64,000 nt of DNA from Pseudomonadota bacterium. Lineage in GTDB: Bacteria; Pseudomonadota; Alphaproteobacteria; Rhizobiales; Aestuariivirgaceae. The notes beneath the pieces were generated by a model, which made no database searches, was not told where the DNA came from, and was given only the letters and a program-made list of their open reading frames with translations. How positions within the stretch are numbered: the stretch's first letter is position 1; the number at the start of each line of letters is the position of its first letter. This document shows, piece by piece, positions 27,501 to 34,743 of the stretch. Made by a program: the position numbers and the translations under genes. Where the stretch lies: NCBI GenBank assembly GCA_020161855.1, contig JAIUNJ010000003.1:124001-188000 (forward strand). The letters run 5' to 3'.

Positions 27501-28342
27501 GTGGCTTTGCTGCGCTCGATGACAGGGAGCGTGCCTATATGGGCCTGCTGGGCATCGGGCAGGATCGTGCCGAACTGCTCGGGCGGCTGTTCAAAGAGCA
27601 TGGCGACGTGCTCGAAGGCGTGCGCGTCGCGAACTCCGATCAATGGCCGGATGATCTCGATTGGCTGCGCTCGGCCTGGCGCGCCGCCATTAACAAGGAC
27701 GTGGACAGGATCATCGTTACCAAGAGCCTGGGCGACACGCCGCTGTTTGCGCAGACGGCCACAGGGCGGGCGCTGTTGCAATTCCGCACCTTCGCCCTGG
27801 CCTCAAATCAGCGGGTGCTGATTATGGGGTTGCAGGAAGACACGACGCGCTTTGTCGGCGGCGTCATGGGCATGGCGACAATCGGCATGTTCATCTATTG
27901 GCTGAAGCAACTCGAAAGTGGGCGCGAGATTTCCGACAATCCGGGCACCTGGATCGCGGAAGGCCTCGACCGCTCGGGCATCTTCTCCCTAGCCTTTGAA
28001 GTGAACAATGCGATTGAGAAGGCCGGTGGCCCTGGCATCTATAGCGGTGCTGCGGCCCTGTTTCCGAATGCCTCTCAGCGCGCCCCAGCTTCACGCTTCG
28101 CTGTCCGCTCCAAGGTCGGATCGTTCCTCGGCCCGACATTCAGCACGGCCACCGATGCCGTCACGCTGCTAGCCTCTGGCCTCGACGCGATGGGGAAGGT
28201 TGCACAGGGCGAAGCACCTGACTTTGTGCCCGCCGATGTGGAATCAGCACGGCGGCTGACGCCCTTCGCCTCGCTGCCATATTGGCGCTGGCTGGTTGAC
28301 GGCATGATTGTTCCGGAACTGAAAGAGGAAGCTGCGAAGTAA
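24587..28342 (+). CDS. Very large phage protein, probable internal virion/ejection protein
   Basis: The start is the ATG at 24587 (a GTG at 24584 directly precedes it), overlapping the previous stop, giving 1,251 residues. Features seen are two hydrophobic, Gly/Ala-rich stretches near residues 108-165 and 180-197 (LAIGGSVLLGALLGGGISK is the second), long coiled-coil segments in the middle, and another hydrophobic helix near residue 1,095 (MGMATIGMFIYWL). Coupled to an SLT-domain protein, this is the size and build of phage proteins ejected to form a trans-envelope channel. I cannot name the family. It ends 500 bp before the attachment site. Confidence 0.75.
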   Translation: MPFETETVLPARQLRPGDPLAPSPSFGETMKAAFRQDNLVGSAMTSEALRSKMDGDFYTVDRSYNPFADDNLKGYEDHIDAFTNVFNAKAAKLVKADIDRETRDRQTLAASGWMGFGLSAGASILDPTMLIPAGAVVRGAKGAYSVGKSALKLGTAAGVATAVQEAGLQATQQTRPGAESALAIGGSVLLGALLGGGISKVMTFAERKAAGDALKAAEHPEFDAVTDELHKELTAMVPRPGAAPDPAGASSMGAAASQADTLDDLSIAGIAGSAQAKATAQLNPMLRTMQSPSKAVREISSALMEVPIYLKKNFAGRGDAAAETATHEWTRGAVSQAMEAQEKYYVALRKSGTVMTRPEFREAIGRAMRRGDRADIPQVAEAARSWRSTVIDPLKERAIAAGLLPEDVHVDTADSYFTRVWNKLKIEANEAEFRNIVKTYLGGALDAATEAEAQRMQRKLGKLKGDKDRLEKSILNRDANMLRRLETGEISADDLDEEAIVEFVRRVNAGEKPPQVESLSKWLNKQGGVFDPEGLLTSVYPEARRIPGLLRKERRTKLNAAGGEGIDDLALRAWQEGFFDGAERPTIREFIDAMAEDVRGRRVIRAGDREAAASADAFDQMMQAMDRMGVDFARPLFGTSDSLKDLAMTANKVISDLDRERIAKLDADIAHAGQRGQFDFLSPEDRDAYLEDIVQSIYEKVTGRFHEGDTPTSLIVTKRGPLAERTFHIPDKLVEKYLDDDAEWIGRRYARVMSADIELKQRFGSVDMKQAIDAIRQDYAALKAAAENSVMTPEAKAKHLADLNRRERNDVRDISAVRDMLRGNYRPELSNTAWARTLNAAMTFNYLTSLGGVTVSSLTDVVRPAMVHGLKAFMKDGLGPLIRRSKGLQMSKQEATLAGAISEKILHSRLATLAELTDPYSQSKPWERFLQNASVGFTRLTGLLHFNDFMKSVSATMTQNRILQNAEVAAERGFAALDDRERAYMGLLGIGQDRAELLGRLFKEHGDVLEGVRVANSDQWPDDLDWLRSAWRAAINKDVDRIIVTKSLGDTPLFAQTATGRALLQFRTFALASNQRVLIMGLQEDTTRFVGGVMGMATIGMFIYWLKQLESGREISDNPGTWIAEGLDRSGIFSLAFEVNNAIEKAGGPGIYSGAAALFPNASQRAPASRFAVRSKVGSFLGPTFSTATDAVTLLASGLDAMGKVAQGEAPDFVPADVESARRLTPFASLPYWRWLVDGMIVPELKEEAAK

Positions 28343-28845
28343 AAGGGACCTGGCATTCGCCGGATGCTCCGCATTCAGGAAGACGGCTGCTACCACCGCG
28401 CCCCTTTACATCGGGGTAGCGGAATCAAGTCTACAGCTTTGCCCTGGGGCCTTTTACGGCAACCAGAACTTGGACGTGCCCGCAAAAAGGGTGCGGGACA
28501 GAGGACCTAAAAGAGCTTTGGGACTATCATTGTATAGCAGCAGCCGCCTCTGGATATTTGGTGTCAGAGGTGAGGTGTTTCAAGGTCGAGGCGTTGTTGA
28601 GGGCCCGCCCTCTCTGAAGCGCCTTGGCCGTCCACCAAAGAAACACGAAGGGATCAATGGGCGAAAGTACACCGGTCAAATCCGGATAACCGGACCGCCA
28701 AAGCCGGGCCTGAATAGAGCCATGGCACACGCCGGGCAAGATGGGGTGCCAGGCTGAACACGGTGCTTTCCCCCTGCTTACCTAGGCGGGGGCAAACACC
28801 GCGCCTATTTCGGCGGAAGTCATAAGTCTCTGATTTTGCTGATTT
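28343..28845. other. 503-bp non-coding end of the element
   Basis: I see no convincing gene. The stretch holds several short hairpins, among them TCCGG-ATAA-CCGGA at 28681-28694 and CCCGC/GCGGG around 28480-28497. An end-of-element region with stems may hold transcription terminators, integrase-binding sites or a packaging site. A 95-codon frame at 28470-28757 lacks coding character. Confidence 0.45.
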
Positions 28846-28898
28846 AAATGGTGGGTGGTACAGGGATCGAACCTGTGACCCCTACCATGTCAAGGTAG
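28846..28898. repeat. Right attachment site inside tRNA-Val
   Basis: This is the second copy of the 53-bp direct repeat, identical to 12217-12269. It covers the tRNA from the CCA end to the 3' side of the anticodon stem and loop, so the tRNA gene stays whole after integration. Confidence 0.95.
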
Positions 28899-28923
28899 TG
28901 CTCTACCGCTGAGCTAACCACCC
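28849..28923 (-). tRNA. tRNA-Val (anticodon GAC)
   Basis: Read leftward, the 75-nt cloverleaf has a perfect acceptor stem GGGTGGT/ACCACCC, discriminator A with encoded CCA, the D arm TTAGCTCAGCGGTAGAGCA, anticodon stem CTACC/GGTAG with loop TTGACAT (anticodon GAC), and T arm ACAGG-TTCGATC-CCTGT. GAC decodes valine codons GUC/GUU. Its 3' half is the integration target of the adjoining element. Confidence 0.97.
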
Positions 28924-29003
28924 ACATTGACGAACGGTGCGCAGCCTATAGGGGCCAAATCCATGCATGGCAAGCGTCTTGGAAAGGCTGCGGAAAGCGC
29001 GGC

Positions 29004-29363
29004 TCAGGCCGCCATCAGGCGGTTCACTTCATTGACCAGGTCGCGCAGGTGGAAGGGCTTGGAGAGCACCTTCGCTTCCTTCGGCGCCTTGGAGTCGGGG
29101 TTCAGCGCCACGGCCGCAAAGCCGGTGATGAACATGATCTTGAGTGCGGGATCGAGCTCGGCCGCGCGGCGCGCCAGCTCGATGCCATCCATCTCGGGCA
29201 TCACGATGTCGGTCAGCAGCAGGTCAAATGTATCCTGCTTGATCTCTTCAAAGGCCGAGGCACCCTCGCCAAAGGCGGTCACGGCATGGCCGGCCTTCTC
29301 CAGCGCCTTCACCAGAAAGCGCCGCAGGTCCTCGTCGTCCTCTGCCAGCAGGATCTTTGCCAT
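29004..29363 (-). CDS. cpdR: CpdR-like single-domain response regulator
   Basis: Starting at the ATG at 29363 the protein has 119 residues, all receiver domain: acidic pocket EDDED (8-12), phosphoacceptor Asp52 in LLTDIVMPEMDGIELARR, Thr in FITGFAAVAL and Lys in VLSKPFHLRDL. The FITGFAAVALN and LSKPFHLRDLVNE stretches are those of CpdR, which when unphosphorylated primes ClpXP to degrade cell-cycle proteins in alphaproteobacteria. It is normally phosphorylated by the CckA-ChpT relay. It stands alone, divergent from the next gene. Confidence 0.92.
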   Translation of the reverse strand: MAKILLAEDDEDLRRFLVKALEKAGHAVTAFGEGASAFEEIKQDTFDLLLTDIVMPEMDGIELARRAAELDPALKIMFITGFAAVALNPDSKAPKEAKVLSKPFHLRDLVNEVNRLMAA

Positions 29364-29542
29364 TCGCGTCGATTGCATAATTCAGCTTGCCCACTATGCC
29401 GCCCCGTGCGGCCGAATTCAATTGTCCCGTCAGGACAATAGGAAGGGCCGGTAAACAGCACGTGAAGCCGCCTCTGCTCCATGCTGGACAAGGCCCGGCG
29501 AAGCAGCCCATAACAGCTGCCACACGGAGGACAGACCGAGCA

Positions 29543-30433
29543 GTGTTGAAGCAGCACGACGTGCTTGAGATCCTGGCGCCGGCACAATGGCAGGTGCCGA
29601 TGGTTTTCAACTCGCCGCACAGCGGGCGGCAGCTTCCCAAGGCCTTCGTCGCGCAGAGCAAGCTGGCCCTTCATCAGCTACGGCTCTCGGAAGACACTTT
29701 CGTCGATGAACTCTTCAGTGGTTGCGTTTCGGTCGGCGCGCCTATGCTTCGGGCCCTGCTCTCGCGCAGTTTTATCGACCTGAACCGTGAGCCCTATGAG
29801 CTCGACCCGCGCATGTTCATCGAGGATGTCCCGGGCTATGCCAATGTCGCCTCGGCGCGCGTCGCCTGCGGTCTCGGCACCATCCCGCGCATCGTCGCGG
29901 AGGGCCTCGACATCTACCGCGGCCGCATCGAGATCGCCGATGCGCTGCAGCGGATCGAATCCGTCTACCGGCCCTATCACCGCACGCTTTCCCTGCTGCT
30001 GGACGAGGCGCATCGCGCCACGGGCTTCGTGCTGCTCTTCGATTGCCACTCCATGCCAGCGTCAGCCGTGAGCGGCAGCCAGCGGTTTCGCGGGCAAGGC
30101 GTTGACGTCGTGCTGGGTGATCGTTTTGGCGCGGCCTGCGATCCGGGGCTTGCCGATTGGGTCGAGCGTCAGCTGGCCTCCGCCGGGCTGCATGTGTCGC
30201 GCAACAGGCCCTATGCCGGGGGCTTTATCACCGAAACCCATGGCAATCCGCGCAACGGCCGCCACGCCCTGCAGATCGAGGTCAACCGTTCGCTCTATAT
30301 GAACGAGGCAACCCTGGAGCGGTCGCGGGACTTTGCATTGCTGAAGGCGCTCTTCGATGACCTGGCCCGCAGGCTTGGCGATCTCACCAGCGCCATGGCG
30401 GGCATCGGGCCGTCGAAACAGGCCGCAGAATAA
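29543..30433 (+). CDS. N-formylglutamate amidohydrolase family protein
   Basis: With the GTG at 29543 (GGAGG about 12 bases upstream) the protein has 296 residues. The zinc-hydrolase motifs are FNSPHSG near residue 24 and LLFDCHSMP near residue 165, with later GGFITETHG and ALQIEVNRSLYM. Members release glutamate from N-formylglutamate in histidine degradation or act on similar N-acyl amino acids. No hut genes are nearby, so the substrate is open. Longer in-frame starts exist but have no family sequence. Confidence 0.88.
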   Translation: MLKQHDVLEILAPAQWQVPMVFNSPHSGRQLPKAFVAQSKLALHQLRLSEDTFVDELFSGCVSVGAPMLRALLSRSFIDLNREPYELDPRMFIEDVPGYANVASARVACGLGTIPRIVAEGLDIYRGRIEIADALQRIESVYRPYHRTLSLLLDEAHRATGFVLLFDCHSMPASAVSGSQRFRGQGVDVVLGDRFGAACDPGLADWVERQLASAGLHVSRNRPYAGGFITETHGNPRNGRHALQIEVNRSLYMNEATLERSRDFALLKALFDDLARRLGDLTSAMAGIGPSKQAAE

Positions 30434-30508
30434 AAAAGGGCCGATGCACTATCGTGATCGGCCCAAGTCTAGGGAGGAAACGCCCAAAAGGGCTGCGAGA
30501 GGAAAACC
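30432..30508 (-). ncRNA. mmgR: suhB/MmgR-family small RNA
   Basis: Read leftward, the RNA has a hairpin GCCC-UUUU-GGGC (30482-30493), the unpaired anti-Shine-Dalgarno-like UUUCCUCCCU, then a rho-independent terminator: stem GGGCCGAU/AUCGGCCC (30438-30464) followed by six U. A second UUUUCCUCUC precedes the first hairpin. This order is that of the suhB RNA family, including MmgR of Sinorhizobium meliloti, a sRNA of about 77 nt linked to storage-polymer control. The 5' end is estimated from that length. It lies upstream of an inositol-monophosphatase-family gene, the context that named the family. Confidence 0.8.
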
Positions 30509-30768
30509 AACTGTCTTCGTCTCACGAGCCGGGATATGGCACTGCAACATTCCGCTTTCAAGCGGGAAAAAGGCTCACAACGCTTCCCATCTCTGTGTCT
30601 TGATCGCCTGATCAAAATTAAAATCAGATAAATCAATGAATTACATGTCTTCTTTTGTGAAGTACGGGACGCTATGCGGAAGCTGCATATCCGATTCAAC
30701 AGCCTAAAACCACGGCCAAACCACACTAAAAAAGCGCATAAGCCTGAACTGATTCGTCTGGAAATTGC

Positions 30769-31560
30769 ATGAATGACGCTGAACTTGCCGAACTGACCCG
30801 TTTCGCCCTGAAGCTCTCGGAGGCCGCCGGCCGCGAGATTCTTCCGCATTTCCGGCAAAATGTCTCCGTTGATGTGAAGGCGGCGCGCGACTGGGATCCG
30901 GTGACCGAGGGCGACCGTGCCGGCGAACGCGCCATCCGCCACCTCATCGAGAAACACTATCCAAGTCACGGCATCATCGGCGAGGAATATGGCACCCACG
31001 AAGGTTCATCGGGGCTCACCTGGATCCTTGATCCCGTCGACGGCACCCGGGCCTTCGTCATCGGCCTGCCGACCTGGGCGACGCTCATCGGCCTCTATCT
31101 GGATGGCGAGCCGCTCCTCGGCGTCATGTGCCAGCCCTTTGTCGGCGACACCTTTTATGGCCATCGTGGCGGCGCCTGGCTCGATCATCGCGGCAAAGCA
31201 ACCGCCATCCGGGTCACGCCGGGCCGGAGACTGGCCGACGCCATGGCGGGAACCACCGCCCCTCACCTCTACCGCGACGGTGCCGCGGCTCCCTTCGAGC
31301 GCCTGCGCTCGAACGTGAAGTCCATGCGCTTTGGCCTCGATTGTTATTCCTTTGCCCTGCTCGCCGCCGGGCACATCGACATCGCCATGGACCCCATCCT
31401 GCAGATCTATGATATCGCGGCACTCATTCCGATCATCCGCGGCGCGGGCGGTGTTGTCGGCTCATGGACAGACAACAACCCGGCACAGGGCGGCAACGTG
31501 CTCTGCACGGCGTCACAGGAACTGTTCGACGAAGCACGCACCCTGATGCAGGGCGCATGA
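30769..31560 (+). CDS. Inositol-monophosphatase-family phosphatase, HisN-like
   Basis: The 263-residue enzyme has the metal-site motifs of the family: EEYG near residue 68, WILDPVDGTRAF near residue 84 and a third, diverged Asp-Ile pair in QIYDIAALIPIIRGAGG near residue 210. TRAFVIGLPTWATLIGL is closest to the histidinol-phosphatase (HisN) branch, so loss of phosphate from histidinol phosphate is likelier than from inositol phosphate. The gene stands alone, downstream of the sRNA on the other strand. Confidence 0.85.
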   Translation: MNDAELAELTRFALKLSEAAGREILPHFRQNVSVDVKAARDWDPVTEGDRAGERAIRHLIEKHYPSHGIIGEEYGTHEGSSGLTWILDPVDGTRAFVIGLPTWATLIGLYLDGEPLLGVMCQPFVGDTFYGHRGGAWLDHRGKATAIRVTPGRRLADAMAGTTAPHLYRDGAAAPFERLRSNVKSMRFGLDCYSFALLAAGHIDIAMDPILQIYDIAALIPIIRGAGGVVGSWTDNNPAQGGNVLCTASQELFDEARTLMQGA

Positions 31561-31578
31561 AACATTGACGATAGGCGA

Positions 31579-31995
31579 TCAGTCGTCCCGGTAGACGCGC
31601 TCGCGGCGCTCGTGGCGCTCCTGGGCCTCGATCGAAAGCGTGGCGATCGGACGGGCATCAAGGCGCTTGAGGCTGATCGGATCTCCCGTCTCCTCGCAAT
31701 AGCCATATGAACCGTCATCGATGCGCTTCAGCGCAGAATCGATCTTCGAGATCAGCTTGCGCTGCCGGTCACGCGTGCGCAGTTCCAGCGAACGGTCCGT
31801 CTCGGAAGACGCGCGATCCGCGATATCCGGCAACACATGGTTCTCGTCCTGCAGGTGGGAGATCGTCTCCTTGCTTTCGCGCAGGATGTCTTCCTTCCAG
31901 GCCAGCAGCTTGCGGCGGAAGTAAGCGACCTGCCGCTCATTCATGAACGGCTCGTCGTCACTGGGCCGATAGGTTTCGTCCAAAACTTCGGACAT
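31579..31995 (-). CDS. dksA: RNA polymerase-binding transcription factor DksA
   Basis: The ATG at 31995 follows GGAGAGAG and gives 138 residues. The coiled-coil tip motif DxxDxA that acts in the polymerase secondary channel is intact (Asp57, Asp60, Ala62 in DIADRAS). In the C-terminal finger YGYCEETGDPISLKRLDARP only one of four zinc Cys remains (Cys100), the others being Thr, Ser and Ala. It should therefore be a zinc-free DksA, as reported for several alphaproteobacteria. It works with ppGpp to adjust rRNA and amino-acid promoters. Confidence 0.93.
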   Translation of the reverse strand: MSEVLDETYRPSDDEPFMNERQVAYFRRKLLAWKEDILRESKETISHLQDENHVLPDIADRASSETDRSLELRTRDRQRKLISKIDSALKRIDDGSYGYCEETGDPISLKRLDARPIATLSIEAQERHERRERVYRDD

Positions 31996-32099
31996 GCGTC
32001 TCTCTCCACCCTCGAAGTGGCCGGGCCTATAGCAAGCAGCACTAGGGGCCACAAGCCTTGCCAAACCAATCCGGGGCAAAGTTGATTCGCGTGTCAGTT

Positions 32100-33383
32100 T
32101 CACGAAGCCGGTGCCTTAGCCTCGTCGATCCGGTCACGGAGCTGCATCCACCAGTAGGAGCCCTGCACGCCCAGGCGACCGAGTTGCCCGAAGGCCCAAT
32201 CGGGCGCGAAGGGTGCGAAGCGCCGGTAGCTGTCATCTCCGTCGGCGATGGCCCGCGAGATCAGCAATCCGGCCATGGCGGTGGTATTCAGGCCATGCCC
32301 GCCGAAGCCCGTTGCAAACCACTGCCCGTCGGCATCGCGGCCGATCAGCGGCATCTTGTGGATGGCGTAGCCCATCAATCCCGCCCAGGCATAGTCGATG
32401 CGCGGATTGCCGAGGCCGGGATAGACCGAAAGCATGTCACCCTTCATGCGCTCGGCCAGGCGCGATGGCTCGGAAACACGCGTGGTGATGCGGCCGCCCC
32501 AGAGCAGCCGGCCTTCATCTATCAACCGGTAGTAGTCGCCAGCACGGCGCGTATCCGAAGCCGCGGAGGACGTTCTGATCGAGTCCTGCTGCAATGGCTC
32601 CGTGACCGCCACATAAGTGGCGACTGGCAAGATGGCGCGCCCGGAGGGCCGGTGGAGTCCGGTATCGAGCGCCGACACACAATGCACGATGTGCCGCGCC
32701 GTGATCCTGGCCCGTTCCGTGCGAACCACGAATGATGCCCCCTCCTTGCTCACACTCTGCGCCCGGCTCCGCTCAAAGATGCGCAGACCCGCCGATGCCG
32801 CAAGCCGCCCAAGTAGCAAGGCATAGCGCAAGGGATGAATATGGAACGCCGTTGCCGATGATAGGGAATGAAAGTACCGCGCCGAGTTGAGGTACTTGCG
32901 CGTCTCTTCCGGTGCCGCATAGGTCATCTGCTCGCCGAACTGGCTGTTCAGCATGTCGACATAGGCTTTGAGGCCACCGTCATCCGGGTGGCGCAGCGCC
33001 ATGCGCCAGCCATGCCCCATGATCAGTTCCGGCTGGTTCGCCAGAATTGTCTGGCGGACGAAGTCCGTCCCCTCCTTGGAAAATCCGTAAAGCGCCTGTG
33101 CGGCCGCAAGTCCCACACGCTTCTCCACGCTGTCGATCCCGAGCGCAAAACCATTCGAGACAAAGCCGCCATTGCGGCCCGAGGCAGCACAGCCGATCCG
33201 CGCGCCCTCGAGCAGGACTGTCGAGAGCCCGCGCCGCTGCAGTTCATGCGCTGTGGTGAGGCCGGCAAGGCCGCCACCGATGACACAGGCGTCGGCGGTA
33301 ATCTCGCCGAGAGCCTCGGGATAGGCGTCGCGCTGGGCCGTTGCCTCATACCAGCTTGCCACTGGGTTAACGTCATGTCGCAA
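32100..33383 (-). CDS. FAD-dependent oxidoreductase, DAO/PuuB-like
   Basis: A TTG start at 33383 with AAGGAG nine bases upstream is preferred; a GTG at 33407 lacks a ribosome-binding site. The enzyme of about 427 residues has the FAD-binding GxGxxG in DACVIGGGLAGLTTAHEL, a GRNGGF stretch typical of the glycine/gamma-glutamylputrescine oxidase branch, and the C-terminal GFGGHGLNTTAMAG that closes over FAD. It probably oxidises an amine or amino acid to an imine with oxygen. No putrescine-pathway genes adjoin it. Confidence 0.87.
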   Translation of the reverse strand: MRHDVNPVASWYEATAQRDAYPEALGEITADACVIGGGLAGLTTAHELQRRGLSTVLLEGARIGCAASGRNGGFVSNGFALGIDSVEKRVGLAAAQALYGFSKEGTDFVRQTILANQPELIMGHGWRMALRHPDDGGLKAYVDMLNSQFGEQMTYAAPEETRKYLNSARYFHSLSSATAFHIHPLRYALLLGRLAASAGLRIFERSRAQSVSKEGASFVVRTERARITARHIVHCVSALDTGLHRPSGRAILPVATYVAVTEPLQQDSIRTSSAASDTRRAGDYYRLIDEGRLLWGGRITTRVSEPSRLAERMKGDMLSVYPGLGNPRIDYAWAGLMGYAIHKMPLIGRDADGQWFATGFGGHGLNTTAMAGLLISRAIADGDDSYRRFAPFAPDWAFGQLGRLGVQGSYWWMQLRDRIDEAKAPAS

Positions 33384-33494
33384 TCTGGGACACTCCTTGA
33401 TGAACACGCTGAATTGTCAGCTACGAAATACACTTAACGCAAAATTAGCCGAACACCGCCATTTTGATCCAATCAGTTTTTGTGGGTGGTTCTC

Positions 33495-34736
33495 ATGCGT
33501 GGTGTGTCTGTTGTGGCCTTGATGGCCTGCGCTGTCTCTCTCGCCGGTTGTGGCGGTGGGGGTGGAGATGCCCTTGATCTCGCGGGCAACCTGGAAGTCT
33601 GCGGCCTGAACTGCCCGCCGACCAACGGTGGCAACAACGGCGGCGGTGGCAACACGGACAATGGCGGCGACTCCGACGGTGATGGTGTTGGCGACGACGA
33701 CGACACCGACGGCAACACCGGTTCGGGCGCCGGCGGCAATGACACCAGCCTGAGCTCCGGCAACACGACGATTGTCCTCGAAAGCTCCAAGTATCAGAAG
33801 CCCACGTCCGGCTCGTCTCTTTCTGTGATGAGCGGTGGTTCGGGCATGAATAACGCTGCAACGACGGCAGCGATCCTGTCGGGCAGCAAGCCGACCAAGA
33901 TGATGATGCAGGTTGACACCAAGACCGCCACAAACGGGTCTTGGGCCATTCCGGTCTACATGGATGAATATATCCTCGGCAGCAACCTGCCGGATCCCTT
34001 CAATTCAGGCGCTGACGCGAATGGCGGCTCCAACACCCGATACCGCGAATACCGTGCGCTGAGCGCCGCTGACAATCGTGACGAGCTCCTGCAGGTCTGG
34101 GCCTGGGACAACAGCTACGCCACGCAGTACCAGAATGCCATCGGCGGTGACGAGGCAAAGCATCAGGCCTGGGCCTTTGGCGGCAATGCCACGACAAACG
34201 TGCCGACCTCGGGAAGCGCCACCTACAACGGACGCTTCGTCGCCACGGCAAAGACCGACAATTGGGTCAAGCCCGACGATGCCGAGATCAGCCCCAACAA
34301 TCTGTGGCGCGTGCAAGGCAACTCGACCATCAATGCAAACTTCGGCAACGGCGCAATCAGCGGCCAGTTGAACCCCGAGACATGGACCGGCCGTGACGAC
34401 GATTCCGCCTGGCGGACATGGACTGTCGGCACCTCCACCGCAACATTGGCCGAGCCGGAGTATTATTTCTACAACAGCACGCTCGCCCTCAACGGCAACA
34501 TGGCGGGCACGGGCGCAACCCGGAACACCTATTCGGGCACGACGACACTCAGCGGCAACTTCGTCAGCGGCGACAATCCGATGTACGGTGGCTTCTACGG
34601 CAACGCCGCTTCGGAAACGACCGGCATCTTCAACGTCTACGGCACGGCCCCAGATCCGCGCGGCGGCTCGGGCGGTATCACCAGCAACCGCCGTGGCTAC
34701 CTGACCATCAATGGCGCCTTCCACGGCACCCGATAG
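33495..34736 (+). CDS. TbpB-like surface lipoprotein (predicted Slam client)
   Basis: The ATG at 33495 gives 413 residues with a lipoprotein signal: hydrophobic core, LAGC lipobox with Cys19, then a Gly stretch. A flexible Gly/Asn/Asp linker (about residues 40-85) contains DSDGDGVGDDDD, a calcium-binding type repeat. The rest is beta-rich with the barrel-like pattern of transferrin-binding-protein-B domains (GNFVSGDNPMYGGFYG, then TGIFNVYG, ending NGAFHG). The Slam-type gene begins 7 bp after it. The ligand may be a metal carrier but cannot be read from the sequence. Confidence 0.8.
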   Translation: MRGVSVVALMACAVSLAGCGGGGGDALDLAGNLEVCGLNCPPTNGGNNGGGGNTDNGGDSDGDGVGDDDDTDGNTGSGAGGNDTSLSSGNTTIVLESSKYQKPTSGSSLSVMSGGSGMNNAATTAAILSGSKPTKMMMQVDTKTATNGSWAIPVYMDEYILGSNLPDPFNSGADANGGSNTRYREYRALSAADNRDELLQVWAWDNSYATQYQNAIGGDEAKHQAWAFGGNATTNVPTSGSATYNGRFVATAKTDNWVKPDDAEISPNNLWRVQGNSTINANFGNGAISGQLNPETWTGRDDDSAWRTWTVGTSTATLAEPEYYFYNSTLALNGNMAGTGATRNTYSGTTTLSGNFVSGDNPMYGGFYGNAASETTGIFNVYGTAPDPRGGSGGITSNRRGYLTINGAFHGTR

Positions 34737-34743
34737 GACTGGC

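Larger units (their letters stand above)
12217..28898. mobile_element. Integrative element in tRNA-Val, satellite- or prophage-like
   Basis: The element is bounded by 53-bp direct repeats and is about 16.6 kb from repeat to repeat. It holds an integrase at the end away from the tRNA, an excisionase-like HTH protein, an SF3 helicase, repeat arrays suited to an origin or operators, a terminase-small-subunit-like protein, several unknown small proteins in tight overlap, and two huge ejection-type virion proteins. There is no recognisable large terminase, portal, capsid, tail, lysis or conjugation gene. Reading frames are intact and densely coupled, which speaks against long decay. A phage satellite is the leading reading; a deleted prophage is the alternative. 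Confidence 0.88.

Noticed and set aside
28470-28757. 95-codon frame at the end of the element
   Set aside because: Pro/Gly/Arg-rich translation without a ribosome-binding site; the DNA shows stem-loops instead.
30438-30464. Terminator of the N-formylglutamate amidohydrolase gene
   Set aside because: The T-run lies on the other side, so the hairpin terminates leftward transcription and belongs to the sRNA.
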